Assembly: GCF_009766065.1 (NCBI RefSeq)
Contig: NZ_LMUE01000012.1
Location: 310,001-374,000, forward strand
Length of the DNA: 64,000 nucleotides
DNA from: Dyella sp. S184
Lineage (GTDB): Bacteria > Pseudomonadota > Gammaproteobacteria > Xanthomonadales > Rhodanobacteraceae
Direction of reading: 5' to 3'
Made by a program: the position numbers and the translations under genes. How positions within the stretch are numbered: position 1 is the first letter of the stretch; the number at the start of each line of letters is the position of its first letter. Shown piece after piece: positions 18,942-27,985 of the stretch. The notes below the pieces were generated by a model. The model made no database searches and was not told the origin of the DNA. It was given only the letters and a program-made list of their open reading frames with translations.

Positions 18942-19859
18942 TCAGTAAATCTCGCCCACGCAGCAGCGCAGGCTGCCGCCGGCTTTCTCGATCTCGCTCA
19001 AGTCCACCGCGCCGACGGCGAAGCCGTAGCCAGCCAGTGCCTCGTACTGTTCGGCGGTCAGCGATGCGGTGGCGCAGGCGCTCATCCATACCCGGTCGTC
19101 GGACAAGGCGATGGCGTTGGCAGCGAACGCCTGTTTCTGCGCGGGCGTCAGCCAGATCGCGCGGTCGCCATAGGCCTTTGCGATGGCCCTGGGTACTACC
19201 GGATCGCGGAAGCCGTCAGCGGCAATGATCGCGGCGCGGCTGGCCAGCAAGGTCAGCACCACATTGGTGTGGTACTCGGCTTCGGCCAGCTCGAAGCATA
19301 ACGTCAGGCGTAGATCGAAGGCCTTGTGCATCGCCTGCGCGCCGGCCATGTCGCAGCGTTCGCTGAGGCCGCAATAGCCGATACCGCGCGCGCGATCGAT
19401 GATCAGCGAGCCGGTGAGTTCGGCTACCAGGTCATCGCAACCGGACAGGTCGATTTCGTCGTAACCCAGCACGTCGCCGAAGAAGTCGCGGATGTCGGCG
19501 CGCTCCGCCTCGCGCTGGCGCACTGAATGGCGCATGCGGCCGACGATCAGCCGGCCCGGCGCGGTGGCGAACACATTGTTGGGAAACACCGCATCGGGCG
19601 TCGCCGGGTTGCCGGGAAACGTGATCACCGGAATATCCGCGCGCAGCGCTTGCGCCAAAGCGCTGTGCTGGGCGAGTGCCTTCAGCGGATCGACCGTGAG
19701 GCTCATGTCCATGTATTGGTTGTCGCGTGCCGATTCCGCCGCCAGCGTGAACTCCGCGGGTGCGACCAGATAGGCCGCGCGTGCAGTGGCTTCGGCGTCC
19801 GGCAACGGCGCCAGGGTGGCAAAAGCCTCGAGGAATTCGGTCGCTGAAGAGGTGATCAC
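18942..19859 (-). CDS. CtlX/DDAH-like guanidino-group hydrolase (arginine deiminase superfamily)
   Basis: 305 residues. Marks of the pentein (amidinotransferase/deiminase) fold: PDAVFPNNVFAT (89-100), LTGSLIIDR, the general-base histidine in AEYHTNVVL (His197) and the C-terminal nucleophile region GGSLRCCVGEIY (Cys299 or Cys300). The PDAVFPNN and GGSLRC motifs match the CtlX citrulline-utilisation group and dimethylarginine dimethylaminohydrolases. It probably hydrolyses a citrulline- or arginine-type substrate in the cytoplasm, but the exact one cannot be told. The start is GTG. The neighbouring MFS gene lies 70 nt upstream on the same strand. Confidence 0.8.
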   Translation of the reverse strand: MITSSATEFLEAFATLAPLPDAEATARAAYLVAPAEFTLAAESARDNQYMDMSLTVDPLKALAQHSALAQALRADIPVITFPGNPATPDAVFPNNVFATAPGRLIVGRMRHSVRQREAERADIRDFFGDVLGYDEIDLSGCDDLVAELTGSLIIDRARGIGYCGLSERCDMAGAQAMHKAFDLRLTLCFELAEAEYHTNVVLTLLASRAAIIAADGFRDPVVPRAIAKAYGDRAIWLTPAQKQAFAANAIALSDDRVWMSACATASLTAEQYEALAGYGFAVGAVDLSEIEKAGGSLRCCVGEIY

Positions 19860-19928
19860 GTTACGGCTCCATGACTCTCTAGGTTCGGCGCTGGCATCAC
19901 TGGCGGAGGTCCCCGCCGGGATCGAGTG

Positions 19929-21182
19929 TCAAAGAGTATCTGCTGCGGGCTCATCAGGTACGGTTGCCTCGACCTGCAGCCGCTGCCGCCGGCGCAGGGT
20001 CGGGAACATCGCCATCCACAACCCGACCACCAGCAAGGTGCCCACACCACCAAGTACGGTGGCGTGCACCGCCCCCATCCACGCGGCCAGCATGCCCGAT
20101 TCGAACTCGCCGAGCTGGTTGGAGGTATTGATGAAGATGGCATTGACCGCGCTGACCCGCCCGCGCATGTCATCCGGCGTATCGAGCTGCACCAGCGAGC
20201 TGCGGATCACCATGCTGACCATGTCGAACGCACCCAGTGCGAACAAGGCGAGTAGCGACAGCCACAGCGTGGTGGAGAGTGCGAACACCAGAGTGGCCAC
20301 GCCGAAGCCGGCGACGGCGGCGAACATGATCGGGCCGACCCGACGCTGCAGGTTGTGCCGCGCCAGCCACAGCGACATCAGCAGCGCACCGACCGCCGGC
20401 GCCGCGCGTAGCAGGCCGAGCCCCCACGGGCCGGTGTGCAGGATGTCCTTGGCGAAGATCGGCAGCAGCGCGGTGGCACCGCCGAGCAGCACGGCGAACA
20501 GGTCCAGCGAGATCACGCCAAGCACGTCCTTGCGCTCGCGGATGAAATGCACGCCGGCGAACAGGGTCTTCAGCGTGGCCGGCTCGCGTTTGGGCGGCGC
20601 CTGTTCGTAACGCAGCCGGCTCATCAGCGTGGCGGCGACCAGGTACAGAACGGCGGCCACCACGTAGACCACGCCAGGTCCGGCCACGTAGAGCAGGCCG
20701 CCCAACGCCGGGCCCATGATCATCGCCGCCTGGCCGGCCGAGGCATTCACCGCCATCGCACGCGGCAGGATCGACGCGGGCACCAGCGCCGGCAGCATCG
20801 ATTGCAAGGAGGGAAACTCGAATGCCTTGGCCACGCCAATCACGAAGACCAGCGCAAGGATGCCGATCTCGTGGACGTGCCGGGTCAGGGTGAGCGCAGC
20901 GAGTACAACGATCGCCAGCCATTCGACGATTTGCCCGATCAGCACGATTCGCCGGCGCTCGAACTGGTCGGCGACATGCCCGGCCGGCAACGCCAGCACG
21001 ACCGACGGCACGAACTGCACCAGCCCGATCAGGCCCAGGTCGAACGCGCGGCCGGTGATCGCGTAGATCTGCCAGCCGACTGCCACCGACAGCATCTGGA
21101 AACCGAAACTGGAGGCGATCCGGGCGAACCAGAACGCGACAAAGGCCGGGTGGCGGAACAGGGAGTCGTCGCGTTTTGACAT
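19929..21182 (-). CDS. MFS transporter of the EntS/MFS_3 type
   Basis: 417 residues with about 12 membrane helices. The N-terminus (FRHPAFVAFWFARIASSFGFQML), the loop GHVADQFERRRIVLIGQ between helices 2 and 3 (MFS motif A) and the mid-protein RSSLVQLDTPDDMRGRVSAVN are typical for the group that includes the enterobactin exporter EntS and many drug or unknown exporters. The substrate is unknown. No siderophore genes are nearby, so a siderophore role is not supported. The gene is the upstream neighbour of the CtlX-like hydrolase on the same strand. Confidence 0.87.
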   Translation of the reverse strand: MSKRDDSLFRHPAFVAFWFARIASSFGFQMLSVAVGWQIYAITGRAFDLGLIGLVQFVPSVVLALPAGHVADQFERRRIVLIGQIVEWLAIVVLAALTLTRHVHEIGILALVFVIGVAKAFEFPSLQSMLPALVPASILPRAMAVNASAGQAAMIMGPALGGLLYVAGPGVVYVVAAVLYLVAATLMSRLRYEQAPPKREPATLKTLFAGVHFIRERKDVLGVISLDLFAVLLGGATALLPIFAKDILHTGPWGLGLLRAAPAVGALLMSLWLARHNLQRRVGPIMFAAVAGFGVATLVFALSTTLWLSLLALFALGAFDMVSMVIRSSLVQLDTPDDMRGRVSAVNAIFINTSNQLGEFESGMLAAWMGAVHATVLGGVGTLLVVGLWMAMFPTLRRRQRLQVEATVPDEPAADTL

Positions 21183-21255
21183 GAATCGGCGTGGCTGAAA
21201 ACGCCTAGTCTAGCCGGCTAGTTGCACACGGATACGATGTATCAGGAGCCTGTCA

Positions 21256-23079
21256 CTATGCCGTACGCGTGAAGCCGTCGGCGCTCCATGCTTCGCTACC
21301 CACGCCGTGGTGCACGAAGAACAAGCCATCCGGATCGTACTTGCGTTTCACCGCGGCGAGCTTCGCGTAGTGGGGGCCCCAGAATCCCTGTCGCCAGTCG
21401 TGCAAGAAATAATCGCTCTCGGAAACGTACGAACCGGCGCCGGGCGCCACGGCGCGTAGCGCATCCATCGCCTTGTCGATGGTCGCCGCCTCGCGTCGCG
21501 CCTTGGCCAGTTCGGGGCGGGCGTTCGGCATGCCGGGAAAGGCCGGGTCGCCGCTGCTTCCGCAGATAGCCAGCGCAAAGGCATCCAGCACCTGCGGGTG
21601 GGTCGCAGTGTCGCGTGCGCGCTCAATCGCGTCGGCGGCACCGCCGGCCAGTCCCTTGTTGAAGTGCAGCGCGAAATCCCAGTGCCGCGAGGCGGCGAAC
21701 AGGGCCTCCGCCAGTCGTGACTGCTGGCCCGGCTGCAGCAGTGCGGCCGGCAGCCATGCCGATTGATAGCTGTGGATGAACCAGCCGACCTGACCCTGGT
21801 CGTCAGCCCAGAGGGTATGGTGGGCCGGCGCACCGGGCCGGTCGTCCGCCACGATGAGCTTGGGCGCATGGGCGCGGAAAAACTCCGCGTCCCAGAAATG
21901 CCGCGCCGGCACCGCCAGCGCCTGCATCGGTTTGGCGAACCGGTAGTCGCTGTGGGCGCTGACCCAGTCGAGAAACGGCGCCCAGACCTGCTCCGCCTGC
22001 TGCTGGGTCAAGTCCTGGAACACCATCGATATGTTCAGCGTGTTGTCGCTGCGGAACGACATCTGTTCACCCCAGTGCGGGTTAAACAGTGCGCTGTGAT
22101 AGAACTCCATTACCTTGACGATCAGCGCGCGGAACGCGTCGTCGGACGCTGCTTTGATGGCGGCGGATACCCCGCCGAACATCGCCGGCAGCTCGAACGT
22201 ACGCAGGGTGAGGCGCGTGATCGTTCCGAGGCTACCGCCACCGCCGCCCTTGATGCCCCAGAACAGATCGGGATGGGTGCAGGTATTGGCGATGCGCACT
22301 TCGCCGTCAGCGGTGACGATTTCCGCCTCCAGCAGGTTGGCGGCCGCAGTGCCCCAGTTTTTCGAGAAATTGCCGAAGCCGCCGCTCTGCACCAGGCCGG
22401 CAACGCCCACCGTGGTGCAGCCGCCACCCTGCACGTAGCGGCCGCCCTTGGTGGTGACCGCGTCGTAGGCGTCGATCCACATTGCGCCGGCTTCGATCGT
22501 CACCGCCGGCTGCGGCGCCTCGGTAGAGCCTTGCGCGATAAAGGCGTCATGCAGGGTCACCTTGTTCATGTGCCGTGGCCATACCAGCAGCGAATCCGGC
22601 GCGTCCGAGGTGCCCTGATAACTGTGGCCACCGCCTTTCACCACCAGCCTCAGGCGGTGCTCCCGCGCGAAGTTGATCGCTGCCACCACGTCGGCGGTGT
22701 TCTCCGCTGCGACTGCGTAAGCACTGGGCTGCGATGTCCAAGCATCGGCCCAGCCGCTGGTTTGGGTCAGCGCGGGGTTGTCGCCCAGTGCGAAAGGGTT
22801 GTCGAGATGTTTCAGCGCCTCCGCGCAAATGCTGTCGGGGGGAGATGTGGCGCAGTGTGCGAAGGGTGATTCGAGCTTCAGCAGCCGGCCGCCGACGTCG
22901 CGCTTCAGCTGATCCCATTGCGCGGGCAGCGGCCAACCCGGATCGCCTGGCCGTACCCGTGCGCGGAGTTTCTTCGCGATGACGCTGGCGGCATTCTGCG
23001 CCGTGGTTACGCCACTGCGCATCAGCAGCGGTAACAGTGGCAGCGTTGCCATGGCTTTCAACAGTTCGCGTCTTTTCAT
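21256..23079 (-). CDS. Tat-exported FAD-linked oxidase with BBE domain
   Basis: 607 residues. The start KRRELLKAMATLPLLPLLM resembles a twin-arginine signal with Arg3-Arg4. The FAD_binding_4 domain has VVKGGGHSYQGTSDAPDSLLVW (His152) and VQGGGCTTVGVAGLVQSGGFG (Cys221), the two residues that carry a bicovalent flavin in berberine-bridge-type and hexose oxidases. The C-terminus (YDPDGLFFVHHGVG) is the BBE domain. These enzymes oxidise sugars or alkaloid-like substrates with O2; the substrate here is open. GGAG precedes the ATG. The frame continues far upstream, but the motif and the ribosome binding site favour this start. It diverges from the LytTR regulator. Confidence 0.85.
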   Translation of the reverse strand: MKRRELLKAMATLPLLPLLMRSGVTTAQNAASVIAKKLRARVRPGDPGWPLPAQWDQLKRDVGGRLLKLESPFAHCATSPPDSICAEALKHLDNPFALGDNPALTQTSGWADAWTSQPSAYAVAAENTADVVAAINFAREHRLRLVVKGGGHSYQGTSDAPDSLLVWPRHMNKVTLHDAFIAQGSTEAPQPAVTIEAGAMWIDAYDAVTTKGGRYVQGGGCTTVGVAGLVQSGGFGNFSKNWGTAAANLLEAEIVTADGEVRIANTCTHPDLFWGIKGGGGGSLGTITRLTLRTFELPAMFGGVSAAIKAASDDAFRALIVKVMEFYHSALFNPHWGEQMSFRSDNTLNISMVFQDLTQQQAEQVWAPFLDWVSAHSDYRFAKPMQALAVPARHFWDAEFFRAHAPKLIVADDRPGAPAHHTLWADDQGQVGWFIHSYQSAWLPAALLQPGQQSRLAEALFAASRHWDFALHFNKGLAGGAADAIERARDTATHPQVLDAFALAICGSSGDPAFPGMPNARPELAKARREAATIDKAMDALRAVAPGAGSYVSESDYFLHDWRQGFWGPHYAKLAAVKRKYDPDGLFFVHHGVGSEAWSADGFTRTA

Positions 23080-23268
23080 CAAGCTGCTCCAGATCGGCTG
23101 CACGGAATCGCCACGACCGGTTCGGACAGGCCATGGCATGCGACCCATGATGGTCTGATGGAGCGGGTTGTCGATCCGCAAGTGATGGAACGTGCTTGAA
23201 CAGGGATGAGCGGCGGTCCGGTGGGGCGAATAGCATGGGCGTTCTCGCGGCCACGTAGAATCGCCGAC

Positions 23269-24135
23269 ATGACGAAACAGACGGATTTCGAATATCGCGA
23301 TTTTCAGCGCTGGCGACGCCCGGCCGAAGTTGGCTTCTGGGTCGTGCTGTCGATACTCAATACCGTGTTCAACAGCATGGTCGCGCGCATCGACCATGCC
23401 CGCACGGCGGCATGGGAGCCGTGGGTATGGGAGTGGACCAGCTCGATCCTGATCCTGGCCCTGATTCCGGCGGTGCTGGCGGTCGAACGGCGCTGGCCGT
23501 TTCGCTTCGATACCTGGCGGCGCAGCCTGCCGTGGCACTTGCTGGCCAGTGTGTCATTCAGCCTCATCCATGTCGCCGGCATGACCGTGCTGCGCAAGCT
23601 GGCTTATGCGGTTGTTGGTGAGCACTACGATGCAGGTGCCTGGCTGCCGAATTTCGGCTACGAGTTCCTCAAGGACTTCCGCACCTATTTTCTCATCATC
23701 GCGCTGATCTGCCTGTCGCGGTTATGGTTGATGCGCTGGCAGGGCGAGGCGCGGTTGCTGGTCGCACCGGAGGAAGGTCCACCGGTAGAGCCAGTAGATC
23801 GGCCGGAGCGCTTCCTGGTGCGCAAGCTGGGCAAGGAGTTCCTGATCAACGCCAGCGAGATCGAATGGCTGCAAGCGTCAGGCAACTATGTGAACCTGCA
23901 TGTGCGCGGTCGCGACTACCCGCTGCGCGCGACCATGGCCGGGATCGAGGAACGGTTGGATCCTGCGCGCTTCGTGCGTGTGCACCGCAGCTATTTCATC
24001 AATCTCGATTACCTCGCCGAGATCGAGCCACTGGAGACCGGCGATGCCCGCCTGCAGATGCGCGACGGCGTGAAGGTTTCGTGCAGTCGGCGTTACCGGG
24101 CAGCCCTGCGCGAGCGCTTCGGGTCGCCGGACTGA
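23269..24135 (+). CDS. Membrane-bound LytTR-type transcriptional regulator
   Basis: 288 residues: four membrane helices in the first ~155 residues (GFWVVLSILNTVFNSM; SSILILALIPAVLAV; LLASVSFSLIHVAGM; TYFLIIALICLSRLWLM), then a LytTR DNA-binding domain (~185-285: FLVRKLGKEFLINASEIEWLQASGN, PLRATMAGIEERLDPARFVRVHRSYFINLDYL). LytTR domains bind DNA through beta-strands. No receiver domain is present, so the signal is probably sensed in the membrane. It diverges from the flavin oxidase gene, which could be a target; this is inference only. Confidence 0.87.
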   Translation: MTKQTDFEYRDFQRWRRPAEVGFWVVLSILNTVFNSMVARIDHARTAAWEPWVWEWTSSILILALIPAVLAVERRWPFRFDTWRRSLPWHLLASVSFSLIHVAGMTVLRKLAYAVVGEHYDAGAWLPNFGYEFLKDFRTYFLIIALICLSRLWLMRWQGEARLLVAPEEGPPVEPVDRPERFLVRKLGKEFLINASEIEWLQASGNYVNLHVRGRDYPLRATMAGIEERLDPARFVRVHRSYFINLDYLAEIEPLETGDARLQMRDGVKVSCSRRYRAALRERFGSPD

Positions 24136-24198
24136 CGGTTGCGTTATCCGGCCACCTCGTTCCAAGCTAATAGCCTGTTCCCGATCGGTGTCTCGCTG

Positions 24199-24933
24199 AT
24201 GAAGCCCGTTATCCATCGTTACGCCGCCGCGATCTTGTGCGTCGCCTTGTTGCTCGTCGGTTGTTCGCAACAGGGCGGCGCCGCGGCACCATCCGCAGCG
24301 CAGCAGCAGGCGCAGGCGCAGGCAGCCGATGCGGCGCGCGATCTCGATACCTACCGCCAGCTGTTGCGTATCGGCAACGACCAGATGGCGGTGTCAATGG
24401 GTCATGACATCATCAGCCACTATCCGGGCGGCGCCGCGGCGAAGGAAGTACAGCAGACCCTGCCGGCGATCGAGCAGCGCTATACCGCGGCCAGCGAGAA
24501 GAACCGGCTGGCGAGTTTGTGGCTGTATCAGGTGTCGCCGATGGCCGGCGGTACGCAGTCCACCGCCACCATCGTCAGCAGCCAGCCGTCTGGCAATGAT
24601 CGGGTGCAATTGGTATTGCGTCGGCATACCAGCTGGGGCCAGAGCGTGTTCCTGTATGGCAGCAAGCCCGGTTTCGTCTGCCATGGCAACTGCGTGATGG
24701 CCATGACGGTGGATGGCAAGCCGGTACACATCAAGGTGTTCGCGCCGCCGACCGGCGAGCCGGCGTTGATGGTGGTCGACGACAAGGGCTTTATTGCCAT
24801 GCTGCAGAAGGCAAAGAAAATCAGCATGGATGTGACTTTCGCCGACGGCGAGAAGAAGCAGACCCTTGTCTACGAAGTCGGTGGCTTTGATCCGGCCAAG
24901 TGGGCCAGTGTCGGCAAGGGAAAAAAGAAGTAA
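24199..24933 (+). CDS. Putative lipoprotein of unknown function
   Basis: 244 residues. The N-terminus (HRYAAAILCVALLLVGCSQQ) ends in a lipobox with Cys22, so lipidation is likely. An Ala/Gln-rich stretch follows (~24-48). The rest contains a two-cysteine segment GFVCHGNCVMAMTVDGKPV (possibly a disulfide) and ends in a Lys-rich tail GKGKKK. I do not recognise the family. It stands between the LytTR regulator and the DUF6491 lipoprotein pair, on the same strand. Confidence 0.7.
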   Translation: MKPVIHRYAAAILCVALLLVGCSQQGGAAAPSAAQQQAQAQAADAARDLDTYRQLLRIGNDQMAVSMGHDIISHYPGGAAAKEVQQTLPAIEQRYTAASEKNRLASLWLYQVSPMAGGTQSTATIVSSQPSGNDRVQLVLRRHTSWGQSVFLYGSKPGFVCHGNCVMAMTVDGKPVHIKVFAPPTGEPALMVVDDKGFIAMLQKAKKISMDVTFADGEKKQTLVYEVGGFDPAKWASVGKGKKK

Positions 24934-24996
24934 ACCGGTGTATGCCTGCGGTCGAGTAGAGCGTTATCAACCTTATCCATGCAGGAGGGCGTCGCC

Positions 24997-25446
24997 ATGA
25001 AATCCATCCAACTGTTGTCTGGGTTGCTCATCGCCGGATTGCTCGCGGGCTGCTCCAGCGTGCCTTATGCACAACGGCAGAGCCAGCGCCAGGCGGAGTA
25101 TGCGGCAGCCGCCGGTGCGCCGGTGCGCAGCTTTCACTTTTTCAGCCCGATGTATTCGTGGGAGGCGCTGAGCAATCAGCAACTGGCGGTTTATACACGG
25201 CCCAACCAGGCGTGGCTGCTGGATGTGGACAGCTGCCCGAACCTGACGTTTGCGAACGTGATCGGACTGACCTCCAGCGTCCATGAGGTATCGGCGCGTT
25301 TCGACCGCGTGCTGACCGGGCGTGACCATTTCCCCTGCACCATCACGCAGATCCGCCCGATCGACGTTAGTCATCTGCGGGCCGCGCAGCAGGCGCAGCG
25401 CAAGATCGATGAACAGCCGCGCGTGGTGCCTGCCGGCGGCCAGTGA
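24997..25446 (+). CDS. DUF6491-type lipoprotein, first of a tandem pair
   Basis: 149 residues with a lipobox LLAGC (Cys19). The mature part shares a pattern with the next gene: AAAGAPVRSFHFF, YSWEALSNQQLAVYTRP, WLLDVDSCPNL, and C-terminal CTITQIRPIDVSHL. Two conserved cysteines (in DSCPNL and FPCTI) could form a disulfide. The pattern fits DUF6491 (no known function). AGGAGG lies 8 nt before the ATG. The neighbour is a paralogue, so the pair arose by duplication. Confidence 0.75.
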   Translation: MKSIQLLSGLLIAGLLAGCSSVPYAQRQSQRQAEYAAAAGAPVRSFHFFSPMYSWEALSNQQLAVYTRPNQAWLLDVDSCPNLTFANVIGLTSSVHEVSARFDRVLTGRDHFPCTITQIRPIDVSHLRAAQQAQRKIDEQPRVVPAGGQ

Positions 25447-25564
25447 TGAGGTTGCGCGGGTGATCTTGCATGATGACACGCACTGCCCGGTCCAGCGTGG
25501 CTACGGCTTCCAGGTGATAGCGATCGCTGCGTTGACAATCACGGTTCCGGTGGAGGGTGCGGTC

Positions 25565-26041
25565 ATGTCCAAGTCTTGCCTGTCATTGATCGGCTGCATG
25601 CTGGCCGGGTTGCTCGCCGCCTGCTCCAGCATGCCGTCCGCGCAGGACGCACAGCAGCGGCAAGCCGCCTATGTGGCGGCGGCTGGCACGCCGGTACGCA
25701 GTTTTCGTCTGGTGCTGGGAGATGGGATTTATTCGTGGGAGCCGCTCGACGATACCCAGCTGGTGGTCTATACACGCCCCACGCGCGCGTACCTGCTGGA
25801 TACATGGCCGTGCAGCGGCCTGAGCTTTACCAACCGGGTCGGCTTTACCTCCTTTGCCGGGGAGGTGTCGGTGGGCTTCGACAAAGTGCTAACGGCGCGC
25901 GGCTACCTGCCTTGCGCGATCAAGCAGATTCGACCAGTGGATCTGGCGCGCTTCAAGCTCGAGAAGGAAGCCCGGCGCCAAGCCGATGTCGTGGCCCGCG
26001 ACAGCCCAGGTGCTGCGCCAGCCCCTGCTGCAAGCCACTAG
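25565..26041 (+). CDS. DUF6491-type lipoprotein, second of a tandem pair
   Basis: 158 residues with a lipobox LLAAC (Cys20). It is a paralogue of the preceding gene: AAAGTPVRSFRLVLGDGIYSWEPLDDTQLVVYTRP, LLDTWPCSGLSFTN, YLPCAIKQIRPVDLARF. The C-terminus is longer and Ala/Pro-rich. The 118-nt gap to the first copy suggests separate ribosome loading but possibly one transcript. Its stop overlaps the stop of the convergent ferritin-like gene by 4 nt. Function unknown. Confidence 0.75.
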   Translation: MSKSCLSLIGCMLAGLLAACSSMPSAQDAQQRQAAYVAAAGTPVRSFRLVLGDGIYSWEPLDDTQLVVYTRPTRAYLLDTWPCSGLSFTNRVGFTSFAGEVSVGFDKVLTARGYLPCAIKQIRPVDLARFKLEKEARRQADVVARDSPGAAPAPAASH

Positions 26042-26859
26042 TGCAGGAACAGCTTCCCGGTGATCCGCGCCAATGGTTTTTCCAGCGCGTTCTGCAGCAT
26101 GGTCGGCAAGTCCAGTGGCTTGAGCAGCATCTTCACCGTCATCGCGGCGGGGATGTGCCGGCGCAGCAGGTTCTGTGCGCGGCCGCTGATGCGGCGAAAC
26201 TCGGTCTCGTTGCCCTGGTGTTGCGGATAGCACTGGTTGAACACGTGGCGCAGCGCGATGTTGCTGTCCTCGCCCTTGATCTCGTTGACCCGCCGCAGGA
26301 TCGCGCGGAACACCTTGTAGCGGCCGAAACCCTCGCGCTCCCGATATAGCCGGTAGTGCTGGTAGAAGTGTTTGTAGTGACGCACCTCATCGCTCTTGAT
26401 GTGGTTGGTCAGCTGCTTCAGTACCGGCTCGTCAGTGATCTCATGCAGCGCGCGGTACAGGCTGGCGGTGCCGGTTTCCACCACGCAGCGGGCGGCCAGT
26501 TCCAGTCCGCGGCAGGGTTCGAGTTGCTCGGCGGTGCATACCGCGCCGTACTCGTTCCAGAACGCCGTAAAACCCTTGTCCCAGTCGAATTCCGGCCACA
26601 CGGTTCTGACATAACCGGCCAGTGCGCGGCCATGTTGCAGTTCCTCATGTTCCCAATGTTGGCTCAGCCAGGTCTGCAGTTCCTGGTCGCCGGCAAAGTG
26701 ATCGATCAGATTCTGCGTGTAGAGATCCGAGCCGCTCTCGACGAACGACGAACTGCACAGCAGGAAGAACAGATCCTCGTTGTGCCGAATGCGCGTCAGG
26801 TCGATACGGTTCAGATCGAGGCTGTCGAGTGTCCATGTGGGCGAATCGGTATAGCTCAA
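26038..26859 (-). CDS. Ferritin-like diiron protein
   Basis: 273 residues, all-helical. A complete diiron ligand set can be read: Glu41 (FVESGSDLY), Glu73/His76 (EELQH), Glu128 (VVETGTASLY) and Glu158/His161 (DEVRHYKH). This E...ExxH...E...ExxH order is that of ferritin-like oxidases, hydroxylases and desaturases. Length and motif spacing suggest a ferritin-like oxidase rather than a storage ferritin; the substrate is unknown. The start is TTG, preceded by AGGA 9 nt upstream; no other start fits the conserved N-terminus. Confidence 0.75.
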   Translation of the reverse strand: MSYTDSPTWTLDSLDLNRIDLTRIRHNEDLFFLLCSSSFVESGSDLYTQNLIDHFAGDQELQTWLSQHWEHEELQHGRALAGYVRTVWPEFDWDKGFTAFWNEYGAVCTAEQLEPCRGLELAARCVVETGTASLYRALHEITDEPVLKQLTNHIKSDEVRHYKHFYQHYRLYREREGFGRYKVFRAILRRVNEIKGEDSNIALRHVFNQCYPQHQGNETEFRRISGRAQNLLRRHIPAAMTVKMLLKPLDLPTMLQNALEKPLARITGKLFLH

Positions 26860-26933
26860 CGTGATTTTCCTGTGCGTAGCGCAACGCTTGCCGAGTACGG
26901 GATAGTGATGACACGGTCATGAGCGCAGCATAA

Positions 26934-27273
26934 AGCTGGGTCCTCGACACCGTATCGGCGCCGCACGATCTCAACGTCTATCGGCAGATGCTCAGGCGCG
27001 ACGGCACGATGGTCCTGGTCGGGCTGCCGCATATACCACCGACGATCCGTGGCGGCGCATTGATCTTCGGTTGCCATTCGCTGGCCGGCTCCCTGATCGG
27101 CTGCATTGCCGAGATGCAGGAGATGCTGGATTTCTGTGCCGAGCATGGCATCGTCTCGGACATCGAGAAAACCTGTATCCAGGACATCAATGAGGCCTAC
27201 GAGCGGATGCTGAAGAGCGACGTGAAATACCGCTTCGTGATCGACATGGCTTCGTTGCGGGAAACCGCCTCAG
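26934..27273 (+). pseudogene. C-terminal remnant of an NAD(P)-dependent alcohol dehydrogenase
   Basis: About 113 codons that read as the last third of a zinc-type alcohol dehydrogenase of the YahK/cinnamyl-alcohol class: LDTVSAPHDLNVY, LRRDGTMVLVGLP, RGGALIFGCHSLAGSLIG, QEMLDFCAEHGIVSDIE, INEAYERMLKSDVKYRFV. The frame is closed by a TAA at 26931 directly before the homology, and no catalytic zinc or Rossmann-core part is found upstream, where the next gene begins 70 nt away. So the N-terminal two thirds are gone and this is a decayed fragment. An internal ATG exists but gives no functional enzyme. Confidence 0.8.
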
Positions 27274-27291
27274 CGACACGGTGGTGCACGC

Positions 27292-27708
27292 TTAGCGCAC
27301 CACCGTCACCGGCACATGGGCCCGTGCCAGCACGTTGCCTGACACCGAGCCGAGTAGCCAGCGCGCCAGCGCGCCGCGCTCGGTGTGGCCGATCACGATG
27401 TGATCGACGCCATGCTGGTCAATCTGGCTCAACAGCACATCGCCGGGGCTGCCGTAGGTCATCTCGACGTCGACCAGACTGGCGGCATCGGGCACGATCG
27501 TGGTCAGTTCGTCCAGCAGCTCCTTGACGCGCTGGGTGCTGGAGTCGGTCATCATCAGGGCCGAGCAGTCGGCGCCGCCTTCGGTCACCTGTAATACCGA
27601 CACCACACGCACCCGGCTGCTGCCGCAGCGAGCCAGGTCGATGGCGAATTGAAAGGCGCGGCGGGAAGCATCGGAGCCGTCGTAACCAACTAGTGAGTAC
27701 TTGACCAT
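27292..27708 (-). CDS. Universal stress protein (UspA family)
   Basis: 138 residues, a single Usp domain: YSLVGYDGSDASRRAFQFAIDLA at the N-terminus and the ATP-binding signature GHTERGALARWLLGSVS (G-2x-G-9x-GS) followed by VLARAHVPVTVVR. Proteins of this form bind ATP and act in stress survival. AAGGA lies 7 nt before the ATG. It starts on its own after a ~280-nt gap and runs against the alcohol dehydrogenase remnant. Confidence 0.92.
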   Translation of the reverse strand: MVKYSLVGYDGSDASRRAFQFAIDLARCGSSRVRVVSVLQVTEGGADCSALMMTDSSTQRVKELLDELTTIVPDAASLVDVEMTYGSPGDVLLSQIDQHGVDHIVIGHTERGALARWLLGSVSGNVLARAHVPVTVVR

Positions 27709-27985
27709 GGATATCCTTTGCTGCGTTCTGGCCCAGAGTCTATGTAGTGTTTCAGCCGCGCCACAACCCGGGCACGGCTTCCGTACAACCGGCGCCTAGC
27801 ACCTCCAGTCTGCGCGGCAGCCTGTTAGCTAAGCATCAAAGCCGGAAACCTGAACGGGCTGTCATCTTCTGCACACAGCTATCACGCGGCGGTGCACATT
27901 CTTGATCCACCACGCAGGGGCGTGCCGATTCCTTTGGGAAGCACGTTTGACCCTGTGCCGGGAAAATCTATTCAAGGAGATGACG

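Noticed and set aside
21763-22869. 368-codon plus-strand frame
   Set aside because: Antisense of the flavin oxidase gene; no recognisable domain.
27273-27527. Continuation of the alcohol dehydrogenase frame into the Usp region
   Set aside because: Homology ends near 27270; the rest is the antisense of the universal stress protein gene.
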